The notes beneath the pieces were generated by a model. It was not told the origin of the DNA, searched no databases, and was given only the letters and a program-made list of their open reading frames with translations. A stretch of DNA of 64,000 nt from Psettodes erumei. Taxonomy: Eukaryota; Chordata; Actinopteri; Pleuronectiformes; Psettodidae. The number at the start of each line of letters is the position of its first letter. Positions within the stretch are counted from its first letter, which is position 1. Below are positions 1-15,100 of this stretch, in pieces. The stretch lies in assembly GCA_016785225.1 (NCBI GenBank), contig JAFBJZ010000607.1, forward strand, positions 434,001-498,000, in the 5' to 3' direction. The translations under genes were made by a program, and so were the position numbers.

Positions 1-93
1 CCTTATTCAAAGAGAGAGGTGTGGACAAATTTTTTTCTTCTGCAGACATGGTGATTTCATGGATTAGATGGACTTTCTTCCTCGCCCACTTAG

Positions 94-189
94 GTTCCCA
101 GGAAGTCGAAGCTGACCATTCACAGGAATCTCCGGGATGACGAGGGCTTCATCATCCGTCACTTTGCTGGAGCAGTCTGCTACGAAACG
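94..189 (+). CDS. myo6: myo6 exon: lower motor domain
   Basis: Acceptor cccacttag, donor acg|gtcatt. Thirty-two codons in phase 0, containing RDDEGFIIRHFAGAVCYET, which is nearly identical to human myosin VI. The sequence before 94 reads as intron. Confidence 0.92.
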
Positions 190-3100
190 GTCATTCTTAA
201 TACATATCTTTTTATGTAGGGCTACTGAGCCTGGGCAGTATTCACACAAGCCAGTGTAACTGTACAATATTTTCCTCCAGATACTGTACCTCTCTTTAGA
301 ATGTGTCTCACATACATGGGACAGTTACATATGATGGTGGAGTAACTAGTTAAAGCTGACTAAAAGTTGACAGCCAATGAATCAATCACCAGTCACATGA
401 TGAATACATTTTAAGCATCTAACTAATTATTATCTGTAGTGTTGATGATTTGATTTCTGATTGTTTTCTCAGGTAGTGTATTATTTGTTTTATCTATAAA
501 ATATCAGAAAATACAGAAGAAATATGCCCACCACCAGTTCCTGAAGGTCAATATTTGCCATTTTTGCTTAATACAATTAATCAGTTATACGAGAAGTTAA
601 TGATTAATATTTGCCAATCAACTAATTGATTAATCAATATCGAAATCGATCAGCAGTAGATGTCTTATAGTAGTGGTACTTGGTAGTATGTATTGTTTGC
701 ACCGGGATCTAGGCATTTCTTGTTTGTGTTTGCATTTGGTGCCACTACATAAACGTGTGCATTTGCATGTGTGTGTGTCCACAGACTCGTTTTGTGGAGA
801 AGAATAATGATGCCCTCCACATGTCCCTGGAGAGCTTAGTGTGCGAATCGAAAGACAAATTTGTTCGAGAGCTGTTTGAGAACTCCAGCACCACCAAGGA
901 CTCCAAACAGAAGGCAGGCAAACTCAGCTTCATCAGCGTTGGCAACAAGTTCAAGGTGAGTGTGACTGGTAAAAGTCATTTTATTTTAGATTGTTAAGAC
1001 AACGTCCCTGAAACTGAATAAAACCCACTTGTATTTAGTCTGTGACAATACTTTTTAATTCCACTGTAATAAATAATGAAAAAATAAACTCTTTCACTTC
1101 AATTATGAATCAAATGAGTTTTAACATTTTAACAGCACTTTATATTTATATTTATTTTTTGAGTGATTAATGTTTTTCATACTGGACTAGTTTGAGACTT
1201 ACAATGATGGACAAATGATGCATTAAAAACGTTGGGGGAAAATTGAATTTTTTTTACATTTTTTGAGAGGAATTTTATGAAAATGCAGATGTACAAGGCC
1301 AGATGAAAAATTATGTGAAATATTCAACGATGCTCTATTATCTGTCATAGCTTCTTTTCATACTCTTCTAACTCTAAATCTCCTGAGCTGTTCTGTAACA
1401 TTTCTCCTTTCCACTCCTCTTTCCAACCCTCTTTCCCCTCCTCATTCAAAGTTCCCCTCTCTTAGGTTTCCTTCAGTCTCCCTCCTCTCTCCTTTGAGAA
1501 AAAACCTCCTTGGTGGATAAAGCTGGATAAAGTCAGCTTGAGGTATAATAGAGGGGAAGAAAAAAATAAGAAAAAGAAAGAATGAGACGTTCAGGCTTTC
1601 TCACACCTGTGGTCGACTGAGTGTGAGTCTCAGTCTTATGATGCTGGGGGGTTTTCATCTTTGTCAACAGATTTCAGGTTTCTTCATTGCTTGTGTTGCT
1701 TCTAATGCACCAGACATGGAGTCCAGCACAAAGATTATGTGCTTGATGTGTTCATTTGTATAATGCTTGAGATAAATATAATCATATAGCAGTAAGAAGC
1801 TGCTTTAAAATATTCTTAAAGCAGCATTTGTCCCTTGTTCAGTTCATTCAAGGAGTTATTTGTCATTGTTGGTTTTGTATTCCTTGCAGTTTTCCTTTCT
1901 GTCTGATCAACCTTCATCACAAACATTTAAACTAAACCCTGTTAAACAGTTCTTTTTAACTGCACCCACCCACAGACCCAGCTGAACCTGCTGCTTGAGA
2001 AGCTTCGCAGCACTGTGAGTAAAATTTCATTTGTATTCTGCAGAAAAATCTTTTGCTTTCCTGATCATTTCAGGATAAAGACGGCAGACTGAGAAGTGCC
2101 GAACCGAGTGGGATCAAGTTTTTCTGATTAATCTATGTGCATGCAGGGCTCAAGTTTCATCCGCTGTGTGAAACCCAACCTGAAGATGGTCAGCCACCAG
2201 TTTGAAGGAGCTCTGATTCTCTCACAGCTGCAATGTTCGGGTAGGTGTGAAAACAATAGGTATAATACAAAGTTGTCATATTCATAATCACAGTCTTATA
2301 AATCAGTAAATGTAAGGATACTCTGCTGTTAGTGGAACAGTTTCAGTAAGGGTTAGGGATTATCTGTGCTTGGCTTACTGCAAAGTACAGCTTAGTTTCC
2401 TACTCATTAGGTTATCTTGACATTTTTTGTAAATGCTGAACCCATACTTTGGGCACTGACTATACTACCTATAGGGGATTTTGTTATTTGCATCATATTG
2501 CTTAAAAGCATTTGAAGATCTACAGAATGCAAGTGTGCAATATGTCAATTAATAATGTAATTATGTTCCTATCAGCAACTGTCAGTAATGCAAATTTTAC
2601 AGTGTGATCCTGTCTCTCCATGATAACCCTTCTGGATATCAATGCCGTATTTTTTTTGTTTTGAAAAGGCATGGTGTCAGTGTTGGACTTGATGCAGGGG
2701 GGCTTCCCCTCCAGAGCCCCCTTCCATGAACTCTACAACATGTATAAACAGTACATGCCGGACAAACTCACACGACTGAATCCACGACTCTTCTGCAAGG
2801 TGGGATTACATGAATTAAGCCGTTTTCTCCCTCAGTGAAGAAATACAACGTGTGCTGTTGGTTTTAAATAACAAGCTAATCTGTTTTAAATAATCCTTAT
2901 GAGAAAGCACACCAAGAGCAAAGACGTCTGACAGGTTTCCCCAAAACCAGAAGGGTATCCGGCTCTGGATCAATTTGAGATATTGTCTTGACATAGTTAA
3001 ACATTTAATGATTGGTCTAAATTACACTAAGAGCCACCTCTGCTAAAAAAAAAAAAGTGAAAATCCCTCCAATTTTTGCTTAATCCTGCAAAAAAAACAA

Positions 3101-6100
3101 ACAAACAGAACCATAAAACATAACCTACTTGGCGGAGGTAATTATTTGCGTAATTTGTTCAAGGCAATAAAAAAACAGCCGAAAGCTCCACTGACCCATT
3201 AATAATAATTAATGATTAACTAACAAAAACAGTTTAGCACCCTGAATTTGTACGGTATCCACAATCTTGCTGTGTCCCTGAATGTTAATTTGTTCCTCTG
3301 TAGGCTTTGTTCAAAGCTCTGGGACTGAATGACAATGACTTTAAATTTGGACTGACCAGAGTGTTCTTCCGTCCCGGAAAGGTACAGTAAAGTCAAGAAA
3401 AATGAATTCCCCTCTTGATTTCACAGGTTATTGTGCACAGCCTGCACAGCCTGCAACACATATCGGCCCTGTCTTTGCGTAATATGTGTTTGTGTGCTTG
3501 TGTCCGTATGTGTGCATCAGTTTGCAGAGTTTGACCAGATCATGAAGTCTGATCCAGACCACCTTGCAGAGTTGCTAAAGAAAGTCAACAAGTGGTTGCT
3601 GTGCAGCCGCTGGAAGAAAGTCCAGTGGTGCTGCCTGTCTGTCATCAAACGTATGTGAAATCCACCAGCAGGACAGAATCTGCTAAGTTCAACCCAAGCA
3701 ACCTCAAACACATCACCACACATATCAGCAGCATAGTTTAGGATGCCTTATTGAACAGACCCTTCCTTTAATTCCTTCCTTTCCTTTTGATACTATGTAC
3801 TGACAATTTGTGCCTGTCATCATACTGCCATGTGCCACCTGGTCTGTATCAGTCCTTTCTAACAGAGAGGTGACAGTAATGATAAAACCATTTCTGGAAA
3901 ACTCCTTCACTTCTCACCAAGTGCTCCTTAGCAACTCTATTAACAGACTTCTTCACAAAAGCATCCATGAGCACAATATATTTTTTTGTAAGATGAGCTA
4001 TTCCACTTCCCAGTGGACGGCAATTCATTTGTCATTTCCTCAGAGTTTATTACAGAGTCCTGATGAACTGTACCAAATCATATCTCACTCTTCCCCATTC
4101 ATTGTGAATATTGAAACTGCAGCAAAGGAAAGGAAATGTATGTCAAAAGCAGTTCCCTGAACCGTTACACTCTGTGCAAAGTTATTGATTTCCACCATGT
4201 AACAAAGTGCAGGCTGGCTTCTCCTTATTTGTGTAAAAGCATGAAATGAAATTACATTACAGTTAATAGCAGGACATCAGCTCTGCTTGACCACACATTT
4301 CTTCTCATAAGTGACTCGAAGAAATTTATGTTCCTGGCCCTGGTCATTTGTTTCTGTCAGCACTTCACCTCATTACTGCAAATCATTTGCGTATGTGTAT
4401 ACGTATGTGTGTGTTTGTATTATATTTATTCTGTACTGTATCATCATTTATTCTATTGGTGTTCTGATACTTGTCTTTAAAAATAAGGGTTTTGCTGTTT
4501 CCGTTTTATATTTTTTTATTTGAATCTCAAGTGGGCAATGGGCATGAAATTACTAAATTATATAGGAAGTAGTGCAATCATGAAGTTGCACAGATGTGTC
4601 CTTTATCAACAAATATTTTTACACATCATGTTTTTAATCCCCTTTTTTTTTGCTCAACTTCAACAGTCAGGAACAAGATGAGTTATAGAGCCTTGGCCTG
4701 CATTAAGATTCAGAAGACTGTCCGCATGTGGTTGTGTAAGAAGAAGCATAAGCCGCGGTGAGTCCCGCTCCTGCCTCTTGTACCCAGCCACACACACAGT
4801 CCCACGTATATTTCTGTTTGTCTGTGCCCTTTGCTCTCTCTGCCTTTTTTTTTCTTTTACCACCTACTCTCTCTTTGTGCCTTCTGTTTAAACCGATTCA
4901 TGCTTGGCGGGTTTTGATGGCCTTCCCACATCATGCATTTAGAAGTTCAAAACAATCTAGAAAGTAATCTGTGGAGAAATGATGTCTCACTGCACAGCTG
5001 TGGGAAATACCACACATCTTGCTGTATTGGGTTGCATTTGGAAACATTGCTCTGGTGAAAGCGGTCATCCAGATAATGGATTTCCAGATAGATTTTTAGA
5101 ATTAGGAATGTGAGTCGCAGACCGTGTAAGGCTGGTAATGTTTATAGAATAATATACACATGAAGTTCATGATGACGGTTGTTATTTGTTAACAGCCGCA
5201 AATTATTTTTCTATTTTGTTGAATATGTTACAAGAAATACAGAGATGCTTGATCAGAAGGTGAAAGATTTGGGATTGGGGGCAGTAAAGGTTAATGAACA
5301 GGAACACAGCCATGTGGAAGTAGAAACGAAAAGTTTGTTCACTAACATTCAAACATACACCTCGAAACCCTTTATATTACTCTGCCCAAGTTGCCTCTGA
5401 GTTCAATGTAAGCCATCAAAAAGATTTTTGGTGCATATGTGGATTTAGGTAAAAAGAGGGATTTTGATGTCAAATCCTCATACAAGACTTACAGTATATT
5501 TGGCATTCAGTAGCAATTGATACACAAAATTTCTACTACCACTTTTCTACTTTTTCACTTCTTTAATTAGTGTCCTTTTGAATGAAACTCTTCACATGCT
5601 CTAACTTGTGTCTATATATATATATTATGGCATTTTCCTATCTAAAATTTCAATTTTCTCTCCTCTCATAGCATTGATGGCATGGTAAAAGTTCGAAACC
5701 TGAAGAAACGCATGGAGCGGTTCAACGAGGTGGTAAGCGGGCTGAAGGAGGGCAAACAGGAAATGGCCAAACAGGTCCAGGAGTTGGCCGCCTCCATAGA
5801 CACTCTGTTAGCCAAGATAAAGGTGAGTCACTGACAGGAGCAGGTCTGACTGTGATCCCCCCTTTCATAAGAACCCAAGGATCGTCACTCTGGTGATTTT
5901 AAAGCTGCTCACGGCAACAGTTTTTCAGGCGCAGTGAGCATAATACAATCTGAGCAATAGGGTGCACATGAAACATTTTTTCAATTCCTCTTTATAATCC
6001 AGGGAAGACTTTTCAGAGCACACACCTGGCTTTAAGCATGACTGCTTCAGATTTATAATGTATGCCTCCCTGCGTTCACACCTGTAGCTTCCTGGCACAA

Positions 6101-9100
6101 CTGGTCTTCTCCTGTTGTACACTCTGCCTTTTCCTAAGAGCCCTGTGTCCTTTTCTCATTCTTTCTCTCAGAATCAATATTTTCAATCACCTCAGGATGA
6201 AAAGAAGAAGCCCTTTCCTCTCCCATAATTTAATTTCGTGGGGCTGTTTTGCTAAATTATCAAACTTGGTTAGTGAAATCCCAGCTCTCCCTTTGCAATA
6301 AGCGCCATCCTTATTGGACCTTCTAGGTACGGCACATCGACATGATATGCAGACATCTGGGCATTGGATTCCCCTGTAGTGCTGATTATCCTGATATTTT
6401 ATACATCACCTGTAATCACCTGTAACGGGTATCAACGGGTGTGATTGGAGTGCTCATACGTTCCTCGAGGCATCCTGATTGACACCGATGCTGCACTGAT
6501 GCACTGATTACACTGATGATCAGTGACCCCCGACCCCTTCTCTCCACTCCACCACAGTCTGCCTCCCGACCTCTCCTATGTTCCTCTGTTAGCCTATTAG
6601 TAGCCGCACTGTGGACACAAATGGCACTGTGAGTCCTTAGAAATTGCTCCTGGCATGGCATCTCAGAGTACATAATGCATGAGTTGCCAACGGCTGTCAT
6701 TCAAGTTTCTATACATTGGGGACAAGACCTTGTCATCTTCCCTCCCTGTGCCACTGTCAGGGCCTCACTCTAATGAATCTTCATAATGCGGTGACCTCCT
6801 CTCCCACCGCTGATCATCTGACAAGTATAGAGCAGATCTGAGGATTGTGGCTGCCAGTGACAGGCTCTGTGTCAGTCAATGTCTTCCTTTTTTTTTGTCA
6901 CAAGGGAAAGTTGTGCATTGATTCAGGGTGAGTGCTGTCAGTGTCACTTCCCTAAAAATTTTCCCCCGAAAACAAACTCCTAGCACCTTGTAGTATTGTG
7001 CTCAAAGCTGAAAATAGTTTCAGCAGTTGGATAAAGAAATAAAAAGTAGGTCGTCATTTTTGTACCATGACCTGCCATGCTGATATTTCCTTCGACCCCC
7101 TATAGGCCACAGTAATGACCTGGAAAGAGATTGATACGGAGTACCAGGGGCTTGTGAGACGCTCGGAGCAGCTGCTGTCCTCCATGCAAAAGAAGAAGCA
7201 AGAGGAGGAGGAGAGTGAGAGGCTGAAGCGCATCGAGGAGGAGATGGATAAAGAGAGGAAGAGGAGAGAGAAAGAAGAGCAACGACGCAAGCAGGAGGAA
7301 GAGGACAGGAGACTGTGAGTCATTAAATGGGGAAGATGATGAGTAGAGGTTTCAGTAAATGCAATAGTAAATGATTTGAGGCTTTAAGCTGTCTGTCAGA
7401 CTCAGTGAAGAGGTTTTGTTTTTGTTTTTAGGAAAGCAGAGATGGAGCTGAAAAGGAAGCAGGAGGAAGAAGACAGAAAAAAGAGAGAGGAAGAAGAGAA
7501 AGTTATACAGGTTTGGATTACCTCGTGTGATATTTTTCCATGGTGTACTACTTTGGTAGCTCCCTGCTGAAAGGTTGCAATGGCTGCGGTGGAAGTTTAG
7601 GAAGATGACCTCTTCAGTCTCTCCTAAACTTCATGTACCCAACGAGGTAACTAACTCCTACTCCCCTGCAGTGACTCCCCACTCAAACCATTATAATCAC
7701 ATTTGGCTTCCAAGACTTAATCCTTAATCCGAGACTGTGCAGGATCTTCATTGACTCAGTTTCCAGAGTATCATGTTCAGTACTGTTTCTGATGAACTGA
7801 ACCATGTCAGTAAATTGTTATGGTTTCTCTCAGTTTTAAAAGAAAAAGAATCTACAATGGATTCAATGATTGGAAGGTTAACTAATTAATCAAAATAACA
7901 TGTTATCTGACAATCAAAATAGATTATAATCGTGAGTAGCCACCAAGAAATGATAGTTGGCTGTTAAAGGAAGTTAAAATTTTTAAAGATTTCAGAATCA
8001 TTTGTTGAAAGATGTTGTGTTTACCAAGTACAGTGTACAATATATTCATCCCTGAAGTCAAACACTTACCGAATATGTTTTCCATAATCATCCGAACACA
8101 CTGGAGAATGTTTTCAGAACAGTTCCTGCTTGCAACAGCATGACAACAACTTAAAGCAAATTTCATGTCTCTTGAATTTGCATGGTATTGTGTGACATTT
8201 TTACACAACACCACACTGACCATCGAAATAAAACTCATGACGTCCAAGGATGTAGTATAAAGCATTTTGTGTTGATGTAGTTCATGGGCAGGATAAAGAT
8301 CGTACAAAACCACCACTACTCATCTAATGTTTCCTCTCAGTCGTAAACTCATCATTTGCTCTTTGGTCTCCTAAGACCATTAGTTGCGTCTTGACGTTGG
8401 TCAGATTCCCAGAGGATTTTCCACAAGGTGTTGATTAATGATTCTGCTTTCTGCAGTTTTTCCCCGAACAGAAACCCCCCAATATGCCCCCCTTCCTGTG
8501 TTTAATAATCAAGCCTTTTACTCTCATCTACGCCCTCTCGCCTTAATCCATCTCTGCCTGTTATACTCACTCACATCCATTTATCACTTTTTGTTTCACG
8601 GTTATTTCTTTCCTCTGGCCTTTTCAATATATTCACCTGTTCCCCACCCCCCTCCTTTCTTTTCTTTGTCATCTGTCTATCCATCTGTCGCCTGCACATC
8701 ACACCTTCTGTATATCGACAAGTCTTTTCATTCGCCCAAGGCCAGTTGGACATTTGCATGCTGTCTTTGGTTTTTTTTTTCTAGCAGTGAGATGTTGACA
8801 TCAAGCTGTCACGTGGCACATGTCTCAAGAGACTCTTTACAAAGTTTATTCCCAGCTCTAAGGCTCCAAGCTGCAGCAGTAAACTTTCTAAGGGTGTCTT
8901 CTGTGCCTTCACTGGCATTTTACTGTGTGCTCTGCTATTTTCTGAAGTGTCAAAGGTTAGTCTAGCGCTATATCTTGCTCTCTCCAAACTTTTTATTTGA
9001 TGTGTTTCAACCTAACCTTTTTTATGTCTCACCACCCGTTCTTTCACTCTGTACACTGCTCAGCAGGATGCTTCCCATATGTTCTATATTTCTTTTTCCC

Positions 9101-12100
9101 AGGATCAAATTTGAATTGACTTATTCAGGAAATATGGTCAAAGAGAGAGATTAACAAGAGAAATTTGGGGATTCTGGGTAGAATCATTGCTTCAGTCTGG
9201 CCATGTATCATGGGAGCTGGTTCTGCAGTATAAATAATATATTGTGAACTGGATAGGTATTCATATTTAAAGCTCCTCAGAGAAAATGATTCATTGTGGA
9301 CTTCATTAGTAACATCAGTTAGGAGATGGATGGATACAGGGTATAGATAAATACACATATTTATTGATTCATTTATTTTTATGTTTAAATATAACCTGTC
9401 ACAAACTTCGCTCAGATCAAGCTTTTTAACGATACCTAAGATCCCGGATGAGCTTGGCTCATGTTTGCAACAACAAAGGGAGTTCACACATAGAAATACA
9501 CATATTCAGAAGTGTGATGCATGTATGGATGAGTGAAGCGATGTGTGTGAGGGTTGAAAGAGATGCGAGCCAAACCAGACTAAAAAAAACAGTGTGGAGG
9601 CCATGTGGTAGGGTGGAGGCTTTCCAGCAAAAGAGCACAGTCTTATGCCGTCGGTTCCTCCCCTCTCTCAGGTGCAAGCAATTCCTTATGATCCATCCAG
9701 GCTGCGCAGAAAGAAAACACGGCAGCACAAGAAGCCACACACATGGCTGCCCTTCTCCCACCCCGCCCCCCTCCAATAAAGAAGAGGTCCTGAACTATTC
9801 CTCAAAATTCAACAGTTCATAAATAAAACAACAAACAGTAAATCAAATTTATATGCAAACTATAAATATATATATACTATATTTTCAATAAATTGTCACA
9901 TTACCAAACCACAGTATACTGCTTAGCCAATGTCCCTGCTTCCCAACTCGATATCTTTGATACCTTTAAGATGCAGATTAGGAGAGGGAGAGTGGAGGGA
10001 AAAAAGGAAGTCAAACAGAAAAAACAGACAAAGCGTCAAAATGGCAGAACTCTACACAATTTGTCAACTGAGACATTTTGAGCAGCCTTTTTATGGCAGA
10101 CGTTTCAGATGTTCTATAAAGTGTAAAATGTAAAACCTGGAATTTGAATCTGGGTTAAACCTACCAACAATGTTCCTTGTTATTGTTATTGAGCACTTGT
10201 CTCTTGTATGCCCTGTTGTGTCTAGACTTGACCAGTGAAGCCTTATTAACAGCCCTCCAACCTGGATAAATGGGCCTAATCAGGCTTGGCAACACAGCGC
10301 AGATTGAATTGTTATGAAGGGTCTGGCACACGTGACAGCACTGCTATTTAGACAGGATCTAGATGTTTTGTAGATTTTACAAAGTCACACTAAGAGCGGA
10401 GGCTTTGTGCTGTGTGTTCCCAGGCGGAGCTGGAGATCCAGCTGGCTCTGGAGCGTGAGGAGCAGGTCCAGCGCTCTGCCATACTGGAGCAGGAGAGGAG
10501 GGACAGGGAGTTAGCCATGAGAATCGCTCAGAGTGAGGCGGAGCTGATCACTGAGGAGGGCCAGGTGGACACAGGCCTGCGCAGGTATTGTATATGTGAT
10601 CACAACGCACACATTTGCGTGATATGTACCTGTGCTGAGCATGCAGCACACAGCAAGACATGCAGTGTCGACCTCAGCATGTGTATATGTAACCGTGGGT
10701 TTCCTGTTGTGTTTTCTCCCAGTGATGAGTCTTTTTCAGAGCTTCCTATCTCCTCATCCTCAGCCAGAGCCATGTAAGCTATCAGTATAGCTCTCTGTGA
10801 CTGCCCCAATGCACGAGTATTTAACACCAACAGTAATCACTCGCTCACTCCCTCACTGTCTGTATTGATCACGGTCCTAAATCTCTCAGCTGCTTGAAAT
10901 AGATGCAAGATTATACCAGCAAAGCAAAGCCAAGAGAAAAATCTTCAACTGAAAGAAATCACCAGTCAAATTTAGATGCATGTTGTTTTATGTGGCACCA
11001 ATGATCACATGCGCCAGAGGATAATTATGCGTGACCGCTGGTTACCCAAAAAAATGACGATGGTGCAGCATGATAAATGAGAGTTGGAGCAGAATGTGCA
11101 GTATGTGATCTCGTTGTATCGCCCATCTTAATTGGCTGTGAATGAGTCCACAGTGTTTGTATCCTTTGCAGTGCTGGTGCATCCCCTGTCTCATTTGTAC
11201 CATGTTTACAAATGTAGCTTAATAATTGTCTGATCATTACTAGAGAAATTTTGTTGTCCATCTTCTCCCTGTCCTGTTCTTCTGCCTTAAATTTTATTAG
11301 TGATATCAGTGGCTTTTAATTACCACGTGTTTAGAGTTGCTCCTGTCCTTGATGATAGATATTAGCGCATTTTTCCCTGAGAACAACTCAAATCATCCAC
11401 TTTTTCTGACCACCAAAGTCAAATCTGTCATGTAAAAAAAAATTACAGCTGTTCATAATATCGCTATGTTCATTCTCTACTGTTGAGAGTGAGCGGAGGA
11501 CTCATGCTGACATCTGGAATACCAGACAAGGCGCCCTGATAAAAAAGTATTAAGGAGGTGGAGGAAAACAACACCCCACGAGCCTCGATATCAGGACACC
11601 ATCAGGAGTGTATTGTTCACACCATGTCCATTTACAAATGGAAAAAATGACGAGCTTTGCTTTTTCAAAATTTGAAACCAGTGGTTCCCATCCCTTTTGG
11701 CTTGTAAAGCGTTTAGGGAAACATGACCTCAGCATGGACATCAACAAAATTGGTTTCATTTGACAGATTTTTAGATGATTTACAACGGTGGGTTGACAGA
11801 CAATATACACCAGCTCCACATGTAGAACAGTTGCTATGGTTACCCATATTTAATGGACCTTACACACGAGCTGTGCTCAGAATCATTCCTTGTTCACTCC
11901 TTCACTAATCCCCAGATAATGGAGATTCAGTGGTTTACTGTACAGTGAGCATAAAATTGATATTTCTAATCATTTTAGCACTACAGTAACTTTTCAGATC
12001 TATCAAAGATGATCTGATGATGTAATAAGTGAACAGGGAATGATATCTTACAGTTATTGTAAACATTTAATCTGTTGATTGATTTGAACTGGCTCATGTG

Positions 12101-15100
12101 TCCGTGGAACTGGATTTTAGTCACAGCTGCGGTTCTGAAGCTGGGGGTTGTCCTTATCTGCAGCTCTGGTGAGCACAGTATTACATTTGATCCAGTAGCT
12201 TGGAATCTCGTCAGTGTTGGCTAAGGCATCCAGGGGCCACTTTGCATTTTTCTGTGTGTCAGCTGAACCCCTGGCAACCGGAAAAAGATCTGTGGCAAGA
12301 GAGCGGAGCATACACACCGGCTTCCATTGCTGGCATAGTAGCTAAAGCACGACCAATAGGCCCTGGACTCTTTCCTCCAACCATCTATTTCCTGTCCGCC
12401 TACTGCCAAAAGCAAAGCCTTGGACATCACTGCACATCCACTTTTTTTTCCTGCCTGCAGCAAAAGTAAAGCTCTGGTTCATCACCACCACACACCAGCA
12501 CACGTCTCAGTCAGAATCCGTTTCATCCTTCCTGTCAGTATGAATTATAAATGGTAATGGTAATCTGGCTAATGTTTGGTACATCAGTAATCCTCTGCGC
12601 TGAGACATTAGCAGCTATGCCGACTGTAAATAGAGGAGGTAAATCCTTTGTATTATTGAATTAGCAGCTTCAGCTCAGCAGGGAAGCTGGGGACAGGAGC
12701 TCAGACCTGCAGCAGCAGTTGAAGTCACTGAAAGTCTGCGCTGTTTGAGTCGTATATTCAAGTATTGCAAGGTTACTTCCTTGGTTTTGAGTCATGTCAC
12801 AATCCTGTGAACATAAACCTGGAAAATGTTAAGTGGAGTTGAAACAGTAGGCTGTATGAATGGTCAAACACTAATGTGATGTTGTCACACTTGCTGTACC
12901 TGTCTGCACCGCCTCTGCTCACCTCTATTCTTTTTTTGTACCTGTCCCTCTTACGTCCACCTGCTCCTTGCCACAGGGGGCCTCAGGTGCAGGCAACCAA
13001 AGCAGCTGCCGGTGTGAAGAAGTACGATCTCAGCAAGTGGAAGTACGCCGAGCTGCGAGATGTCATCAACACTTCCTGTGGTGAGAAAACCAAATACTCA
13101 CCCTAAGTTTAGCATGATGATGCCTGTTATCAACAAAACAAAGTGCGTGTGTGCACAGAAGCAGCCGCTACAAACACATCGAGGTGTCGGAGCTCTTAGT
13201 GAGATGCGTGACACACATCTTTGCCCACCTTCATTCCAAATTTATTTGGTTTTCAGCCCCCATGTTAAATAATTCAGCAGCTGCTCATGTTTTGATACTT
13301 CTGTGAACCAAAATCATTTGGCAACATTTCTGCACACGCAAGTTGTTCATCTGCAACCTTCTGCAATTTTTTTGAGTCGCCAAAGGGACAGTTAAAAAAA
13401 GCCGCAGCTCACAGATTGTGGACACAAGATATCTTGCGTGAGAATATCAAAAAGACCCACATGAGGATGTTACTGCAGCTGCTGTGGCTCATCAGCATGC
13501 GTTTCAGTGGCAGAGAGAGGAAATTAACACCAATATGGATGGCAGACTTCAGCCCTTCCTAGCTGTTCCCGGCCAACCCTTGTCACTGTATACAGTACTC
13601 TAAAAAGCATTAGCGACACTGATATTCCCTGTTGGATTCCAAGGACATCTGGCTAATTTGTAGAACCCGTTTGCTTCGGTGAGGCTGGTGGTACTGTGTT
13701 TGAAGTCTGATGGATCACAGCCTCGTGTTCTCTAAATGCATGGTGTAAAGGTTTTCTTTGTATTTGACCGTAGGGAAGAAAATGTACTGTAAGTCACAAA
13801 ATCTCTGCCTCTAATGCTTTCAGTTTTCTTTTGTCTCTCGTGAAATACCCAACTTTATGGACTCTCAGCACTTTCTGTCTCCATCAGTTTTTGCTTGTTG
13901 CCATTATTTGACTACTCTCTGGTTTTGTGTTGCTTGGACAGACATTGAGCTGCTTGCGGCCTGCAGAGAGGAGTTCCACCGCCGCCTGAAGGTGTATCAC
14001 GCATGGAAGTCCAAGAACAAGAAACGCAACGATGACGGAAGTGATCAGAGGGCCCCGAAATCTGTCACTGACTATGGTTAGTAGAAGGTGTCCTCAGTAT
14101 TATTCTCAATATTGCTTTCATCATCACATGCCTCACCTGTGGATATCATCATGCACAGCATATAAATGTGCTGTAAGTTTTCAGCTGCACACCTCTCCAC
14201 GGCCGCATTCGGTTTCAGGTGGAAAGGCTTTTATTTTCTCAGTTTTCGTCTCGCGCTGCCATTGGCAGGAAATCGGCGACCTCCACAAATAGCTTGCCCA
14301 TGTTTTCTGACATTCAATTAGCTGACAACACGCTGAGGCCTAAAAAATGCAGCCCCTGTCTGGCTCTGTCAGAAATTTTCTTTTGTTCTAATTAGCAAGT
14401 AACTGCCAGCCATGCCTCATCAGGTTCACTGGCTGCTGGTATGGCAGCTCGCTGCTTTGCTCATTTCATTCTCAGCTCAACCAAGCGTGGTTTGTGCCAC
14501 AAACAAACACACACACACACATTATCAAGCTGCTTGAAAGCTTGCTGGTGCTCTGCATTCCCCCTTCTTTTTCATCTTAAAAACAAACATTAAGTTTGAT
14601 AGGGAATGGGAATATTAGATTCACTGTCGCTTCTACTTTCACTGCATTTGCGCCCCTCCCTCTTCTGATATGATAGCTGCTGAAAGCTGGACTGGCTGCC
14701 GCTTTCTTCGTCTAATATTTGGATCCTGTTCTTGGCCTCTGCTGGTGCAGGAGGGGTCTTACTGGGGCACTTTCCTAAGAGCCTAAAAGCTGCTTTACGT
14801 AGCTTTTCCATGTGGTATTTACTTGGGCATTTCCTGGGTCCTCTTTGATCTTGCATGGTTTGAAAGCTTTATACTTTGTTTTCTGCCGAGCTCTGTGTGT
14901 TTTTGCTGAGTATCCTGAGGTTACGTTTGTTTGAAACCAAATGACAGATGTTTCATTGTGTGAACACTCCTCCATATAGTGCTACTCTGGAGATAAATAA
15001 CAATCTCCACTTTTAACTCAGATCTAACGTTTGAATGGTCACACTGTCTCCCTCTGTCTCTCTGCAGCTGAACAGAACCCAGCTCCTCCGATGACGGCGC

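Noticed and set aside
8438..8965. 175-codon open frame in a myo6 intron
   Set aside because: Pyrimidine-rich low-complexity sequence without splice sites or family resemblance.
12680..12745. Possible extra myo6 exon (DLQQQLKSLK frame)
   Set aside because: No acceptable donor follows before a stop, and no match to known myosin VI.
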